Shown here: positions 62,150 through 64,000 of the stretch, in pieces | Numbering within the stretch: the stretch's first letter is position 1 | Layout: each line of letters begins with the position of its first letter | Source of the DNA: Stichopus chloronotus | Taxonomy: Eukaryota > Echinodermata > Holothuroidea > Aspidochirotida > Stichopodidae | Direction: 5' to 3' | NCBI GenBank assembly: GCA_021234535.1 | Contig: CM037835.1 | Location: 4,154,001 to 4,218,000 of the forward strand | Length of the DNA stretch: 64,000 nucleotides | The notes under the pieces: generated by a model | The model's database searches: none | What the model was told of the DNA's origin: nothing | The model's input: only the letters and a program-made list of their open reading frames with translations | Position numbers and translations under genes: made by a program

Positions 62150-64000
62150 CAACACAGTCAATTTCGTAACAAAATTTTTGAAGCAATGCGTCCACTCCGC
62201 TCCATTTCCTTCGGGAAAGATCGTTTCCACCGACGATACTGGGTGTTCCCAAACTTGGGGGGTGTCTTTGTGGAGGGATCAGAGAGTTCAGTGCTTCCTG
62301 ACAAGGGCAAAGAAGAGCTCGAACAGATCCATGAGAGGCTGGTGAATGTAAAGAAGGATAGTGATGCAGACAAAGAAAATGATGCAAGGGAGGAAGAGAA
62401 GAAAGTCAAGGAAGAACAAGAGGAGGAGGACAAATGTGAAGGAGATGTGAAAAAGGAAGGTATCAAGGATGGAGAGTCATCTCAATCAAGTGTGAAAGAG
62501 GAAGAGGATGGTGTTGAGGTCAAAGGAGAAGCAGATGTGAAAATGGAAGGGTTGGAAGAGGATGGCAAGGACAAATCAGTGGTAGAGGACATCAAAGTAG
62601 AGAAACAGGAGGAGAAGGAGGAGATGAAAAAGGAGAGTATTAAAGAAGAGATGGATGTTAAAATGGAAGAGAGGATGGAAGAGTGTAATGTGAAAGAAGA
62701 AGATTTAAAAATGGATGTCATGAAAGCAGTGGAGGAGGTTCCAGAGAATAGTGAATGTGTGAGTGAAGAAATTAAAAAAGATGAGATTGTTTGTGAACAG
62801 GATAACAAGACATGTTATCCTGAGGATGAGAAGATGGAGGAGAAGTATGAGCCAAGCATAGCAGAGGAAAAAACTGCTGAAAGTGAGATGCAGGTAGATA
62901 TCAGTACAGATAGATCAACATCCATTATTGAAGGTAACTGTGTATCTGGGAATGCTACCAGTGGTGAACATGAATCATACAGGAACTCATGCAGTGCCTC
63001 AGAGAAACCTGATGAGCGAATGGATGTAGATCAGGTGGAGGGTGCTAAATTAGAACTCAGAGAAGATGCAGGGGATGTTGAAAGAGAACAGTTGAGTGGA
63101 GGAGATAAAACATTGCTGCAAAGCTTGCCAAGGATTGAAACAATTCCTGAACCTCATTCACAGCATTCAGTAGCTGAGGCAGACAGCCAGGAGACAATCT
63201 CCTTCATGCCAAAGGACAGTGAAACCAAAAGGTTGGATGCAATAAGTCATGATATTGACACCAACTCAAATACCAAAGAGAACATTCTGGCAGAATCGCT
63301 TAACAGTCAAAGTGACAATACCCCAGTTGGGGTGGCTCTGCCTGCACCAGAGTTAGCAAAGGAACCATCGGCAGAACCATCAGGGACTGATAGTAAAGGA
63401 ATAGACCTCCCCCAGGAGGAACCACAAGACTTGTCCATGAAAAGTCACATTTCTAAAGAGGAGATGAATGAAGAGACAAACAGTGAAAATGAAAAATCCA
63501 AGTCATTGGATGAGAATGGACCGGTGGATCTGTCCACTTCTAAAGTTGACTCGACCAAGAAGTTCAGTTTTGGGCTGGACGACATCTTGGCAAGACCAAA
63601 TGGTCAGTCTGTTATTGTCTCTCCTCACAGTCAGGCTCCTGTCACTGGAGACGAGGGAAGGAAGTCTGAGGAGCCCAAGCCTAATGGTGTCATACCTCCA
63701 AGCAATTGGTTTAGCATCTTGCCAAGGACACCGTGCGATGAGACATCCTTAACGCAGACAACCAATCTTCCTCCATCTCTTAAAACACCCCCATCCAGTT
63801 TTCCAACGATCCCTTTCAGTCCGTACATGTACCCAATGGCATTTCCCTTCATGCCTGTCAACCAGTTAAGTCCATATTTTGGCCCATATCCTTTTGCTGG
63901 TATGCCAACCTTACCTATGCAGCCAATGTCTATACTGAATGGTCCCATTGAGCAGCCTTTGATGCCGTCTACGCCCAACCCCTCCGTCATCCAGTCATCA
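62150..64000 (+). CDS. BAZ2B: BAZ2-like exon 22: WHIM2 and long disordered region (runs off the window)
   Basis: The acceptor is ACTCTGCAG at 62141-62149. The frame is open for 617 codons to the last base. Residues 1-40 carry WHIM2: QHSQFRNKIFEAMRPLRSIS, then FGKDRFHRRYWVFPNLGGVFVEG, matching FGQDRYRRRYWILPQCGGIFVEG of human BAZ2B. About 400 residues rich in Glu, Lys, Asp and Ser follow, holding about ten hydrophobic-Lys-x-Glu SUMO-type sites (62405-62703) and two PxDLS motifs (63422-63436 and 63521-63535). From 63701 the block SNWFSILPRTPCDETSLT aligns with human QWFSLLPRTPCDDTSLT, so the exon stays in register with the family. The end is Pro/Met/Phe-rich. WHIM3, PHD and bromodomain should lie to the right. 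Confidence 0.96.

Larger units (their letters stand above)
21034..64000 (+). other. BAZ2B: BAZ2-like chromatin remodelling gene, partial (22 visible exons)
   Basis: This is the whole gene span in the window, open at both ends. Twenty-two exons were linked by GT..AG borders. The phases at all 21 junctions agree, giving one frame of about 1,722 codons without a stop. The domain order (Trp-Trp N-terminal segment, AT-hook, acidic linker, MBD/TAM, long charged helix, DDT, WHIM1, AT-hook, acidic tract, WHIM2) is that of BAZ2A/BAZ2B. BAZ2 proteins are regulatory partners of ISWI ATPases in the nucleus. Missing parts are the start codon and about the first 100 residues upstream, and WHIM3, PHD finger and bromodomain downstream. 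Blocks resemble human BAZ2B as I remember it somewhat more than BAZ2A. In an invertebrate this is probably the single pre-duplication orthologue, so the symbol is approximate. The largest introns are 44984-52695, 30204-35669 and 21169-25475. Confidence 0.95.

Noticed and set aside
61618..62808. Minus-strand frames opposite exons 21 and 22 (His/Leu- or Ser-rich).
   Set aside because: They are mirror images of Glu/Asp codons on the plus strand and have no splice or start support.
1..64000. tRNA, rRNA, CRISPR array, operon or bacterial features.
   Set aside because: None was seen on either strand; the gene structure is plainly that of an animal nuclear genome.

Overview
This is a window of nuclear DNA from an animal. 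It is AT-rich, has short exons separated by long introns with GT..AG borders, and carries many degenerate dispersed repeats and no operon-like gene packing. The only protein-coding locus I can support is one large plus-strand gene, open at both window ends. It encodes a BAZ2-type chromatin regulator (bromodomain adjacent to zinc finger domain 2; vertebrate BAZ2A/TIP5 and BAZ2B). The piggyBac-like TTAA-flanked miniature elements and GATA/GACA-tailed repeats are typical of marine invertebrates. An invertebrate deuterostome is my best guess, but the sequence does not prove it.

Layout. Bases 1-21033 contain no exon I can support. They hold a head-to-head pair of miniature transposons (2204-2915), several fold-back or inverted repeats (4926-5353, 9003-9138), a 1.1 kb TTAA-flanked element (11999-13125), a G/C-rich repeat (15733-16476), a paired AP-1 palindrome (16503-16534), dispersed repeat copies and a GATA/GACA microsatellite. 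From 21034 to the right edge I traced 22 exons. Every junction is phase-compatible, and the visible coding sequence is 5,168 nt, about 1,722 codons, with no in-frame stop. The exons encode, in order: an N-terminal Trp-Trp segment; an RG-rich/AT-hook segment; an acidic Ser-rich linker; a charged coiled coil with a Lys-rich tail; the MBD/TAM domain (40965-41248); a long Arg/Lys/Glu helix split over many small exons; the DDT domain (57646-58387); WHIM1 (59816-60000); an AT-hook (60760-60878); a very acidic tract (61651-61871); and a long exon (62150 to past 64000) starting with WHIM2. The PHD finger and bromodomain expected at the C-terminus, and the start codon, lie outside the window.

Known family role: BAZ2 proteins pair with ISWI ATPases (SNF2H/SNF2L) as non-catalytic subunits of remodelling complexes such as NoRC. 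They bind DNA or RNA through AT-hooks and the TAM domain, contact ISWI through DDT/WHIM, and read histone tails through PHD and bromodomain.

Most interesting points: a dense run of SUMO-consensus tetrapeptides and two PxDLS (CtBP-type) motifs in the long last exon; a coding-like minus-strand exon with a perfect GTGAGT donor inside an intron; two dispersed arrays of about 140-bp monomers, one carrying perfect DR1 nuclear-receptor motifs; and several unrelated TTAA-bounded miniature elements. I did not find a clearly new multi-gene system.
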